Below are positions 1-6,058 of a stretch of DNA of 7,655 bases, in pieces. Both the position numbers and the translations under genes were made by a program. Below the pieces are notes generated by a model that was not told the origin of the DNA, ran no database searches, and worked only from the letters and a program-made list of their open reading frames with translations. Source of the stretch: Verrucomicrobiota bacterium (GTDB lineage Bacteria > Verrucomicrobiota > Verrucomicrobiia > Limisphaerales > UBA9464); assembly GCA_025354845.1 (NCBI GenBank), contig JANXMD010000263.1:1-7655 (forward strand). Direction: 5' to 3'. How positions within the stretch are numbered: the stretch's first letter is position 1; the number at the start of each line of letters is the position of its first letter.

Positions 1-866
1 GCGGGACCCACCGGCGGATCTGGCCATTCGAAAATCGGGGTTTTGGCCGGATCGATCGGCGTGAGATGAGCCCGATCCGCCGAAGGACGATCGACCGGTT
101 TGTGGTAGCGCCAGGGCAGATCGCCGTAAACCTCCGCGCACAACCGTGCCACCCCGGGATCGTACCGCTTCAGCTTGTCACGGGTGTCGATGTCGTTGTG
201 CAAGGCGTCGTTGGCCCGGTTGTTGTCGAACCACGACTGCGTGGCCTCGGCCCAGTATTCCTCGGGGTTGGTCCCTGCGTAGGTGTTCTTCCACAGGCCT
301 TGATGAATCGCGTTTTTGTAGGCCTCAATCAGTCGCGAATTGAAGGTGGGATCCAGGGTGTTCAGACCCGTCCCGTGAATCGCGTGGGCGAACTCGTGGA
401 TGAGGATGTTCTCGGTGGCATAGGGGTCGTCCCGGTAGCCGAGCAGGTTTTCCTCGGCGCAGCTCACGGCGGGCGCGTGAGGGGTGGCGCCGAGTCCGCG
501 GGCGCGGCGATCCCAGTAGATCTTCGGCGTGAGGAACGCGTGTTCCGGGATGTCAGTGGTGAACTCGTTCCAGGCCATCACCGCAAGACGCACATGATTC
601 GACGCCATGGCGCGCAGGATGTCAGGACGGTGTGGCAGCATGTGGCTCACGATCCAACCGGCCTCACGCAACGCGTTGTCGGAGACCTTTGAGGATCCCA
701 CGACGGGCAGGCCACCCACGTAGAGGTGCTTCTGATAAAACGGTGCCAACTGAAACTCACTGCGCAAGGCGGCCGGAATGGCGCCGACCGTGGGTGGTGT
801 CGCCGCGAGCGGGAGGAGCGAGGCCGTCAGAATCGCAATACCGAGGAGACGCAGTAAACGGGTCAT
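1..866 (-). CDS. secreted HExxH zinc metallopeptidase-like protein, 3' end beyond window
   Basis: The frame is open for 288 codons from an ATG at 866 to the window edge, so the C-terminus is missing. Residues 1-22 form a signal peptide: two arginines near the start, a leucine/alanine-rich core, then a likely cleavage near LAATP, so the protein should act outside the cytoplasm. The catalytic motif HEFAH is at residues 157-161, where H157 and H161 would bind zinc and E158 would be the general base. About 45 residues later comes NPEEYWAEATQSWFD (200-214), where E203 (or E207) is a plausible third zinc ligand, giving a gluzincin-like layout reminiscent of the EFFAEA helix of anthrax lethal factor. 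I recall similar YWAE-QSWF zincins from Planctomycetes and Verrucomicrobia, without assigned function. The ATG lies 23 bp after the transporter stop, suggesting co-transcription. There is no Shine-Dalgarno sequence. Peptidase activity and substrate are inferred. Confidence 0.8.
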   Translation of the reverse strand, partial: MTRLLRLLGIAILTASLLPLAATPPTVGAIPAALRSEFQLAPFYQKHLYVGGLPVVGSSKVSDNALREAGWIVSHMLPHRPDILRAMASNHVRLAVMAWNEFTTDIPEHAFLTPKIYWDRRARGLGATPHAPAVSCAEENLLGYRDDPYATENILIHEFAHAIHGTGLNTLDPTFNSRLIEAYKNAIHQGLWKNTYAGTNPEEYWAEATQSWFDNNRANDALHNDIDTRDKLKRYDPGVARLCAEVYGDLPWRYHKPVDRPSADRAHLTPIDPAKTPIFEWPDPPVGP

Positions 867-889
867 GAGGGCGTTGGTGAAGGGCGCCG

Positions 890-2341
890 TCAGTCGATGT
901 CTGGCATTAAGCGGCGGATCGGTTTGGTGAAGAGGAGCAACACCAGTCCGACGGCTCCGGAGAAGAGAACCACCTGGAGGAACCGTGCGGGCATGGCAGC
1001 TGCGTTTTCTCCACTGACCTCGCCCGCGAACAGGCCCGCCATCAGGTTGCCGAGGGAGGTGCCGAGGAACCAGATGCCCATCATCTGTCCGACCAGCCGT
1101 GGTGGCGCCAGCTTGGTTACCGAGCTGAGGCCGACCGGGCTGATCAGCAATTCACCGAACACGTGCAGCAGATACGTGGCGACCAGCCAGGTCGGCCAGA
1201 CGGGTCCGCTCGCGAGCGCACGGCGGGAGGCGAGGGCGACCACCAGAAAGCCCAACGCCAACAACACCAATCCCCATCCCATCTTGGCTCCCAGCGACGG
1301 GTTGCGTCCGTGCTTGGCCATCCACACCCAAATGCCAGCGACCACGGGCGCGAACAGGATGACGAAAACTGCAGGGAGGGACTGGAACCAGCTGGCCGGC
1401 ATCGGTTCTGCGAGGAAGGGCACGGCCCGTTGGGTGTAGCGTTCCGCAAACAGGTTCAGGGACGAACCCGCCTGTTCGTAGCCGCTCCAGAAAAGGGCGG
1501 AGGCGATGAAGAGAATGAGGATTACGCCCACCCGCTTCTTTTCCACCGATCCGAGACCGGCAAAGAAGAATGCCCACAGAAAATACGCGGCCGCCATGCC
1601 GACAATCACGCCACTGGTGCGCTGGGCCAGTCGCACTGGCTCGATGCGGATCACCTCGGCCAGGGAAAGGATGATGAGCGCGGCGACCGCGAGGACGGCC
1701 ACGCCGAGCACCTTCCAGTCGCGCTGCGATTTGGCCCCACGGTGAGCTGGAGCGAGCCCTATGTTGCCGAGTTGATGGCGTGTGAGTCGAAACTGGACCA
1801 GGCCGAGCACCATTCCGATGCCCGCGGCGCCGAACCCGTAGTGCCAGTTCATCCGTTCGCCGAGCGAACCGCAAACCAGGGGGCCGATCGCTGCGCCTAG
1901 ATTGATTCCCATGTAGAAGATGGTGAATCCCGCGTCGCGTCGTGCGCCGCCCTCGGGATAGAGCTGACCGACGAGCGCACTGATATTGGGCTTAAGCAGA
2001 CCGGTGCCGAGCACCACCAGGGTCAGCCCGAGGTAGAACGCCTTCAACGAGGGGAGGGCCAGGGTGAAATGACCCAGGGCGATGAGCGATCCACCCACCA
2101 TCAAGGCGCGCTGTGCGCCCAGAAGCCGGTCGGCAATCCAGCCGCCGGGCAACGCCGAGAGATACACGCCGGCGACGTAGAGTCCGTAAATCGCGGTGGC
2201 CACCTTGTCGGTGAGACCGAGTCCACCGCGCTGGATCTCAGCGGTCATGAAGAGCACCAGCAGCGCCCGCATGCCGTAGTAGCTGAACCGTTCCCACATC
2301 TCGGTGAAGAACAGCGTCCGCAGTCCCCGGGGATGACTCAT
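890..2341 (-). CDS. proton-dependent oligopeptide transporter (POT/PTR family, MFS)
   Basis: This 483-residue inner-membrane protein should import di- and tripeptides with protons. Family hallmarks are all visible. The TM1 motif E-x-x-E-R-F-x-Y-Y-G is at residues 14-23 (E14, E17, R18, Y21). The TM4 segment GTGLLKPN has K117, and the PTR2-type signature FYMGINLGA is at 142-150. In TM7, FWSGYEQAGSSLNLF carries E289. In TM10, FGELLISPVGLS carries E397. These correspond to the residues known in the family for proton coupling and peptide binding. Hydrophobic segments fit 12 or more helices, and the length is typical for bacterial members. The ATG at 2341 gives the expected short N-terminus before TM1, but no Shine-Dalgarno sequence precedes it. 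A dyad lies in the leader (2363-2407). The secreted metallopeptidase follows after 23 bp, which fits a peptide-scavenging role. Substrate preference cannot be read from the sequence. Confidence 0.95.
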   Translation of the reverse strand: MSHPRGLRTLFFTEMWERFSYYGMRALLVLFMTAEIQRGGLGLTDKVATAIYGLYVAGVYLSALPGGWIADRLLGAQRALMVGGSLIALGHFTLALPSLKAFYLGLTLVVLGTGLLKPNISALVGQLYPEGGARRDAGFTIFYMGINLGAAIGPLVCGSLGERMNWHYGFGAAGIGMVLGLVQFRLTRHQLGNIGLAPAHRGAKSQRDWKVLGVAVLAVAALIILSLAEVIRIEPVRLAQRTSGVIVGMAAAYFLWAFFFAGLGSVEKKRVGVILILFIASALFWSGYEQAGSSLNLFAERYTQRAVPFLAEPMPASWFQSLPAVFVILFAPVVAGIWVWMAKHGRNPSLGAKMGWGLVLLALGFLVVALASRRALASGPVWPTWLVATYLLHVFGELLISPVGLSSVTKLAPPRLVGQMMGIWFLGTSLGNLMAGLFAGEVSGENAAAMPARFLQVVLFSGAVGLVLLLFTKPIRRLMPDID

Positions 2342-2362
2342 CCGCGGCAGGTTCGTTCAGGA

Positions 2363-2407
2363 ACCGGCCTGGAGCCAAGCGGCAAAGCGGTCCGGCTGGA
2401 GGCCGGT
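2363..2407 (-). repeat. imperfect inverted repeat in the leader of the peptide transporter gene
   Basis: The 8-bp arms ACCGGCCT (2363-2370) and AGGCCGGT (2400-2407) are exact reverse complements. Inside them, after a 2x2 mismatch, AGCC (2373-2376) pairs with GGCT (2394-2397). The loop contains AGCGG twice. The structure ends 21 bp before the transporter ATG and begins after the peroxiredoxin terminator. It could be an RNA hairpin controlling the transporter, a protein operator, or a decayed intergenic repeat. The dyad is seen directly; the role is unknown. Confidence 0.5.
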
Positions 2408-2414
2408 GGGATGG

Positions 2415-2434
2415 AAACGCCCGCCGAAGCGGGC
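2415..2434 (-). terminator. candidate intrinsic terminator after the peroxiredoxin gene
   Basis: On the minus strand a 6-bp stem GCCCGC/GCGGGC closes on a TTCG tetraloop (2434 down to 2419). It starts 8 nt past the peroxiredoxin stop codon and is followed by GTTTCC. The stem and UUCG loop are very stable and the position is right, but the T-run is only three bases long. It may terminate weakly or act mainly as a 3'-end stabiliser. Confidence 0.5.
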
Positions 2435-2442
2435 TCCACGAC

Positions 2443-3078
2443 TCAGCGATTCGGCTGCGGCGTAAAGCGCAGGTAGGGCTTCACGGTGCGGAAGCCCTTG
2501 GGGAAGAGCTGCGCGGCCTCGGGGTCCTTCACGGCGGGAGTGATGATGCAGTCCTCGCCGTCTTTCCAGTCCGCCGGGGTCGCCACGCGGAACTTGGCGG
2601 TGAGTTGCAGGGAATCAATCACTCGCAAGATTTCCAGGAAGTTGCGCCCGGTCGAGGCGGGGTACGTGAGCGTGAGCTTGATCTTCTTGTCCGGTCCGAT
2701 GACGAACACGGAGCGCACGGTCATCTTGTCGTCGGCGTTGGGGTGGATCATGTCGTACAGCGTCGCCACGGTGCGCGACGGATCGGCAATGATCGGGAAC
2801 TGGACGGTGGTGTGCTGGGTTTCGTTGATGTCCTTGATCCAGCCGTGATGATCCTCAATCGGGTCCACGCTGATCGCCGCTACCTTGACGTTCCGCTTGG
2901 CGAATTCCGCGCCGAGCTTGGCGGTGGCGCCCAGTTCCGTGGTGCAGACCGGGGTGTAGTCGGCAGGGTGCGAGAACAGCACTCCCCAGCTGGTGCCCAG
3001 CCACTCATGGAAGTGGATGGTTCCCTGCGTGGTTTCGGCGGTGAAGTCAGGGGCGATATCGCCAAGTCGGAGAGCCAT
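2443..3078 (-). CDS. 1-Cys peroxiredoxin (Prx6/AhpC-TSA family)
   Basis: This 211-residue cytosolic thiol peroxidase should reduce hydrogen peroxide and organic hydroperoxides. The thioredoxin fold starts with GDIAPDFTAETTQG (6-19). The peroxiredoxin motif P-x-x-x-T-x-x-C is PADYTPVC at 38-45, with C45 the peroxidatic cysteine, T42 and P38 its partners, and R122 (TVRSVFVIGP) the likely activating arginine. The PVCTTE sequence and the long C-terminal extension ending FPKG-x-R-x-VKPYLR-x-TPQP are typical of the Prx6 branch, not of AhpC, and the usual AhpC resolving cysteine is absent. One further cysteine, C177 (DGEDCIITP), lies in the C-terminal domain. The ATG at 3078 is followed directly by the conserved N-terminus; no Shine-Dalgarno sequence is seen. 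It is flanked by a 154-bp upstream gap with a weak promoter and a downstream terminator, so it is probably transcribed alone. Confidence 0.95.
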   Translation of the reverse strand: MALRLGDIAPDFTAETTQGTIHFHEWLGTSWGVLFSHPADYTPVCTTELGATAKLGAEFAKRNVKVAAISVDPIEDHHGWIKDINETQHTTVQFPIIADPSRTVATLYDMIHPNADDKMTVRSVFVIGPDKKIKLTLTYPASTGRNFLEILRVIDSLQLTAKFRVATPADWKDGEDCIITPAVKDPEAAQLFPKGFRTVKPYLRFTPQPNR

Positions 3079-3114
3079 AAGTGTGCTTAGTTGAGAGTAA
3101 CGTTGTGCCCGAAG

Positions 3115-3142
3115 ACCCTAGCGAACTTCTTTCGTGTGGCAA
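3115..3142 (-). promoter_or_regulatory. tentative promoter for the peroxiredoxin gene
   Basis: On the minus strand TTGCCA (3142-3137) is followed after 16 nt by TAGGGT (3120-3115), 36 nt before the ATG. The -35 match to the sigma-70 consensus is fair and the -10 is poor. An imperfect dyad (3133-3153) overlaps the -35. This is the best candidate in the gap, but consensus rules for this organism are unknown. Confidence 0.2.
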
Positions 3143-3232
3143 CCTTCCACGCGACGGTTCAGGCGCCTTCACAGAAGAGGCTGCGGAGCCGGTCTCACGG
3201 GCTTCCCTCCTGATTTCCTGCCTTCCAAATTG

Positions 3233-4147
3233 CTATTTCCGCTTCGGCAGCTTGGGGCGGGCGGCGATGCCGTCGTGAATAATCTTCAGCACCGACTTGC
3301 GCTCGGCGCCGGTGAGGGTGAGACGCGGGGCACGGACCCATTCCTTGCCGAGACCCGTCTCTTGCACGGCCAGCTTGATGTATTGGACGAACTTCGGATG
3401 AACGTCCAGGTGCAGCAGCGGCGTGAACCAGCGGTAGATCTCGAGGGCTTCGGCCCACTTGCCGGCGCAGATGAGGTCCCACAGGTATTGGTTCTCCTTG
3501 GGAAAGGCGATGCCGGTTCCGGCGACCCAGCCGTCGATGCCGAGGATGGCGCTCTCGAGCGCGAGATCGTCGACCCCGGTGAACAGCGCGTACCGATCGC
3601 CCACCACGCGGTGGAGATCGGTGATGCGGCGCGGATTGCCGGAGCTTTCCTTGAGCGCGACAAAGTTCTTCTCGGAGGCGAGCTCGGCGAAGAGCTCGGG
3701 GGTGATGTCGTGGCCGTAGCTGATCGGGTTGTTGTAGATCATCACCGGCAAGCCGGTTGAACGGGCCACCGTCTTGAAGTGGTGAAGGGATTCGCGCGCG
3801 TCCGGGGACTTGTAGATCATCGGCGGCATCAACATGTAGCCGTCGGCACCGAGGGTCTCGAGGTCGCGTGCGTAGCGAATCGCCTCGGCGAGGCTGCTCT
3901 CCGCGACGCCGCTAAGCACGGGCACGCGCCCGAAGACGGTCTTCACCATCTCGTGGATCACAGTTCGCTTCTCCTCGGGGGTGAGGGTCTGATTTTCGCC
4001 GAGTGATCCCAGGAAAACGAGACCCGAGATGCCCGACTGAATCAGCGCGTCGGCGTGAGCTGCGGTCGCGTCGAGGTCGAGGGATCCGTCCTTGTGCAAT
4101 TGAGTGGTGATGGCAGGGAACACGCCCTGCCAGTGCGGCTTCTTCAT
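3233..4147 (-). CDS. DHDPS/NAL-superfamily class I lyase, probably not DapA; resembles hydroxyproline-pathway deaminase/aldolase
   Basis: This 304-residue (beta/alpha)8-barrel enzyme uses a Schiff-base lysine. K166 (FVALKESSGN) is the catalytic lysine and Y138 (VMIYNNP) the catalytic tyrosine. The substrate-carboxylate loop GxxGE is GSLGE at 47-51. Compared with E. coli DapA, the threonine pair of GTTGE is replaced by S48-L49. The arginine in YNVPSR that binds aspartate semialdehyde is replaced by S143 in YNNPIS. A lysine-pathway role is therefore unlikely. The segment around GDRYALFTGVDDLALES (183-199) and the C-terminal KFVQYIKLA recall proteins annotated as 1-pyrroline-4-hydroxy-2-carboxylate deaminase or 4-hydroxy-2-oxoglutarate aldolase. 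No other hydroxyproline gene is in the window, so the substrate stays open. The ATG at 4147 gives the normal family N-terminus (GVFPAITTQ). There is no Shine-Dalgarno sequence. It is flanked by gaps of 316 and 154 bp and looks monocistronic. Confidence 0.9.
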   Translation of the reverse strand: MKKPHWQGVFPAITTQLHKDGSLDLDATAAHADALIQSGISGLVFLGSLGENQTLTPEEKRTVIHEMVKTVFGRVPVLSGVAESSLAEAIRYARDLETLGADGYMLMPPMIYKSPDARESLHHFKTVARSTGLPVMIYNNPISYGHDITPELFAELASEKNFVALKESSGNPRRITDLHRVVGDRYALFTGVDDLALESAILGIDGWVAGTGIAFPKENQYLWDLICAGKWAEALEIYRWFTPLLHLDVHPKFVQYIKLAVQETGLGKEWVRAPRLTLTGAERKSVLKIIHDGIAARPKLPKRK

Positions 4148-4177
4148 GGACGAAGGCTAGGGGAAAGCGGGGAAAGA

Positions 4178-4206
4178 GTTAAACCCAGAAACAGCAGGCA
4201 TTGGAA
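4178..4206 (-). promoter_or_regulatory. tentative promoter for the DHDPS-like gene
   Basis: On the minus strand TTCCAA (4206-4201) and TTTAAC (4183-4178) are separated by 17 nt and lie 30 nt before the ATG at 4147. The match is three of six at -35 and four of six at -10, with ideal spacing. The proposal rests on sequence and position only. Confidence 0.22.
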
Positions 4207-4260
4207 CGGAAGAAGTCTCCGAGAACCCGGCCGACCCTCAAATTGATCGCGAAACGTTTT

Positions 4261-4292
4261 GGAGTCCAGCGGCGGGCCGCCGGCTTGGAATC
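4261..4292 (+). repeat. short palindromic intergenic repeat, copy A
   Basis: This 32-bp unit begins GGAGTCC (4261-4267), has a GC-rich palindromic middle (CGGCG/CGCCG, 4270-4282), and ends TTGGAATC (4285-4292). The same two end blocks bound copy B at 4380-4420 on the opposite strand. From memory, verrucomicrobial genomes contain many intergenic units of this design: GATTCCAA, a GC palindrome, then a block like GGACTCC. When read through on the minus strand they give peptides such as DSK followed by TPKRFA, as here. Dispersal in this genome cannot be tested from one window. Confidence 0.5.
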
Positions 4293-4379
4293 GTGGCCGT
4301 TGAAACGGGCGATAGGCATCAGACCGGCATGGGATGAAGCGGTGTTGGCCGAGAACCATTTGTTTGGGTCGCGGGTTGG

Positions 4380-4420
4380 GATTCCAAACCGGTGAGTCGC
4401 TGCACTCCCCACCGGACTCC
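4380..4420 (-). repeat. short palindromic intergenic repeat, copy B (inverted relative to copy A)
   Basis: Read on the minus strand, it starts GGAGTCC (4420-4414) and ends TTGGAATC (4387-4380), the same end blocks as copy A. Its middle is different and longer: arms CCGGTG (4415-4410) and CACCGG (4394-4389) enclose a 15-nt loop. As RNA on the minus strand this hairpin lies about 50 nt past the methyltransferase stop and is followed by TTTGG, so it might also help end that transcript. Confidence 0.5.
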
Positions 4421-4463
4421 ATGAACTTTGCGTCTTGGCACCTTTGGCGTGACCGCTGAGAAC

Positions 4464-5243
4464 TCAGGCCTTGCGCTGGAAGACGATCACGTGTTGGCGG
4501 GGCAGGAAGTGCAGGGTTTCCACCCACTCCAACGGATGAAGGGCCATCTCCTTGCGAACTTGAGCCTCGGTCATCTTGTGGAGGGCCTTGATCGGAATCC
4601 ACGGCTCTTCGCCCCGATACTCGACGAACACCAGTCGCCCGCCTGGCTTCAGCGCGCCACAAAGGGCCTGGATGAATTCGTAGGGGTGATCGCACTCGTG
4701 ATACACGTCGACGAAGATCGCAAGATCAATGCTTGAGGGCGGGAGCTTTGGGTCGAGCACCGTCCCTTGCACCGTCACCACGTTCGTTACGCCGTGCGCG
4801 AGAACGTTGGTGCGCAGGATTGCCAGCATCTCGGGCTGGATGTCGTTGCCATACACGCGTCCGCCCGGCGCGACGCGTTTCGCCATGCGCCAGGACAAGT
4901 AACCGCTGCCGGCGCCAATGTCGGCCACCACGTCTCCGGGTTTCAGTTTCAACGCCTCAATCAGACGCGCGGGCTGCTCCTCTTCCTCGCGCTCCGGTCG
5001 CTCCAACCACATGGCGCCCTGATGCGTCATGAAGTGCGCGATCTCCCGGCCGAGGAACCATTTCCCAATGCCGTCAAAAGAGCCGGGACGCGTCTCGTAG
5101 AGTGGATCGGGAGCGGGCGTTGGCCGAGCAGCCTCGGCGCCCAACGCGTGTCCAGAGCCGAAGGCGGCAAGGCTCAGCCAGGCGAGCCACCCAACGACGC
5201 GGCGTCGCCAAAATGAAGGAGCTGAAACGGGGCGCAGGATCAT
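4464..5243 (-). CDS. class I SAM-dependent methyltransferase with N-terminal signal peptide
   Basis: This is a 259-residue Rossmann-fold methyltransferase. Motif I is VADIGAGSGYLS (106-117), with the acidic loop YGNDIQPEM (131-139) after beta-2. Motif-IV-like IFVDVYHECDHP (176-187) and the late strand KPGGRLVFVEYRG (200-212) follow. The N-terminus has arginines R13-R15, a hydrophobic core (V16 to about G31) and a likely signal peptidase site after AEA (36-38), so the enzyme appears to be exported. I chose the ATG at 5243 because it gives a compact signal peptide. A GTG at 5297 would add 18 residues and overlap the upstream gene by 19 bp. Neither has a Shine-Dalgarno sequence. The substrate is unknown. 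The triple arginine might signal the Tat route, but the consensus is weak. It lies 35 bp behind the C26 hydrolase gene and is probably co-transcribed. Confidence 0.87.
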   Translation of the reverse strand: MILRPVSAPSFWRRRVVGWLAWLSLAAFGSGHALGAEAARPTPAPDPLYETRPGSFDGIGKWFLGREIAHFMTHQGAMWLERPEREEEEQPARLIEALKLKPGDVVADIGAGSGYLSWRMAKRVAPGGRVYGNDIQPEMLAILRTNVLAHGVTNVVTVQGTVLDPKLPPSSIDLAIFVDVYHECDHPYEFIQALCGALKPGGRLVFVEYRGEEPWIPIKALHKMTEAQVRKEMALHPLEWVETLHFLPRQHVIVFQRKA

Positions 5244-5278
5244 GGGATGGATAGCGGAGTGAGCCAACGTTTCAGGAC

Positions 5279-6031
5279 TCAGCGAGGGGATCGGCACGCC
5301 TCGACGAAGGCGGCGAACAGCCGCGCATGGGCGGGCAGGGTGGGGGCGAGGCGTTCAGGATGGAATTGCACCGACAGGAACCACCCGTTGGTTTTCGCGG
5401 CATTGATGTCCCATTCCATGGCCTCGACGAGGCCGTCGTCGGCACGGCCTACGGCCCGAAGTCCGGACGCGGGCTGATTCACCGCCTGGTGGTGCGTGGA
5501 GTTCACTCCGAGCTGCAGACCGCCGACGATCCCGGCAAGGCGGGAATCCGGCTCGATGTGAATCGGATGGACCGCCTCGAATCGGCGCGGGACCTGATTG
5601 TGGTTCACCCCACCCGGGCTCTCCGTTGGGAGATCGATGAACAGCGAGCCGCCGAGTGCGACATTCACCATTTGATGTCCGCGGCAGATGGCAAAGACCG
5701 GCAACCGTTGCCGGAAGGCCTCACGGATGAGCGCCAGTTCCATGGCGTCGCGGACCGGATGATCCAGAAAGCAGGTGGCGCGCAGTGCGTCGCTTACCTC
5801 GGCACGGTGGAGAATGGGTTCGATGTCTTCGCCCCCAGTGAGCAGCAACCCGTCCGACCGCGCGATGGCATCCGCTACAAGTTCAGGATCGTCGGACAGG
5901 GGCAGCGACACCGGCAGCCCGCCGGCGCGCATCACGGATTCCAGATAGGCGCCTGCCACGCTGATCGACGGATCGGGCATCTCCACGCCGGCCGCCGCGA
6001 TGCTGGGACTGACGAGGATGACGGGACGCAT
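5279..6031 (-). CDS. gamma-glutamyl-gamma-aminobutyrate hydrolase-like class I GATase (PuuD/peptidase C26 family)
   Basis: This is a 250-residue cytosolic hydrolase expected to cleave gamma-glutamyl amide bonds. The nucleophile elbow is FAICRGHQMVNVALGG (113-128) with C116. The His-Glu pair of the triad is H224 and E226 in VQFHPERL. LLTGGEDIEP (63-72) matches the LTGG-x-x-x-P block of the PuuD group, and VNSTHHQAV (176-184) is the usual substrate-side histidine segment. Length is normal for the family. In E. coli PuuD acts in putrescine degradation, but no other Puu gene is in the window, so the real substrate could be another gamma-glutamyl compound. The ATG at 6031 gives the standard start (RPVILVSP), without a Shine-Dalgarno sequence. 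It sits 27 bp after the small gene at 6340-6059 and 35 bp before the methyltransferase, in what looks like one operon. Confidence 0.92.
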   Translation of the reverse strand: MRPVILVSPSIAAAGVEMPDPSISVAGAYLESVMRAGGLPVSLPLSDDPELVADAIARSDGLLLTGGEDIEPILHRAEVSDALRATCFLDHPVRDAMELALIREAFRQRLPVFAICRGHQMVNVALGGSLFIDLPTESPGGVNHNQVPRRFEAVHPIHIEPDSRLAGIVGGLQLGVNSTHHQAVNQPASGLRAVGRADDGLVEAMEWDINAAKTNGWFLSVQFHPERLAPTLPAHARLFAAFVEACRSPR

Positions 6032-6040
6032 GGTGAGAAT

Positions 6041-6054
6041 CGGGCGACCGCCCG
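6041..6054 (-). repeat. GC-rich palindrome in the gap before the C26 hydrolase gene
   Basis: CGGGC/GCCCG arms (5 bp, or 6 bp with a 2-nt centre) fill half of the 27-bp gap between the small unknown gene and the hydrolase gene. No T-run follows on the minus strand, so a terminator is unlikely. It might affect translation of the hydrolase or be chance in GC-rich DNA. Confidence 0.35.
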
Positions 6055-6058
6055 GAGA

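Larger units (their letters stand above)
4148..4463. other. 316-bp gene-free stretch between methyltransferase and DHDPS-like genes
   Basis: No convincing gene is present. Short frames are open on both strands (4179-4412 minus, 4201-4395 plus), but their translations follow the palindromic repeat units, and the plus-strand frame begins at a TTG. The stretch holds an inverted pair of short repeats (4261-4292 and 4380-4420) and a weak promoter candidate (4178-4206). A 5-bp-arm palindrome (4456-4467) overlaps the methyltransferase stop codon. It is the longest non-coding part of the window. Confidence 0.6.

Noticed and set aside
66..692. 208-codon plus-strand frame at the left end
   Set aside because: It lies opposite the HExxH metallopeptidase, which has a signal peptide and zinc-site motifs; the plus frame shows neither.
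1163..1900. 245-codon plus-strand frame opposite the peptide transporter
   Set aside because: Low-complexity, highly charged translation without motifs; it is a shadow of the well-supported POT gene.
2605..3090. 161-codon plus-strand frame opposite the peroxiredoxin
   Set aside because: The minus strand encodes a full Prx6-type protein; the antisense translation is repetitive in Gly, Val and Arg and has no domain.
3170..3232. Possible terminator after the DHDPS-like gene
   Set aside because: Short stems (GGCT/AGCC and CTTC/GAAG) do not combine into a stable hairpin and no T-run follows on the minus strand.
4201..4395. 64-codon plus-strand frame in the gene-free stretch as a possible small gene
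   Set aside because: It starts at TTG, and much of it is repeat copy A and its neighbourhood; such read-through peptides are better explained as repeat by-products.
4144..4695. 183-codon minus-strand frame overlapping the methyltransferase 3' end and the gene-free stretch
   Set aside because: It runs out of frame through the methyltransferase C-terminus and then the palindromic repeats; composition is rich in Pro, Arg and Ser with no motif.
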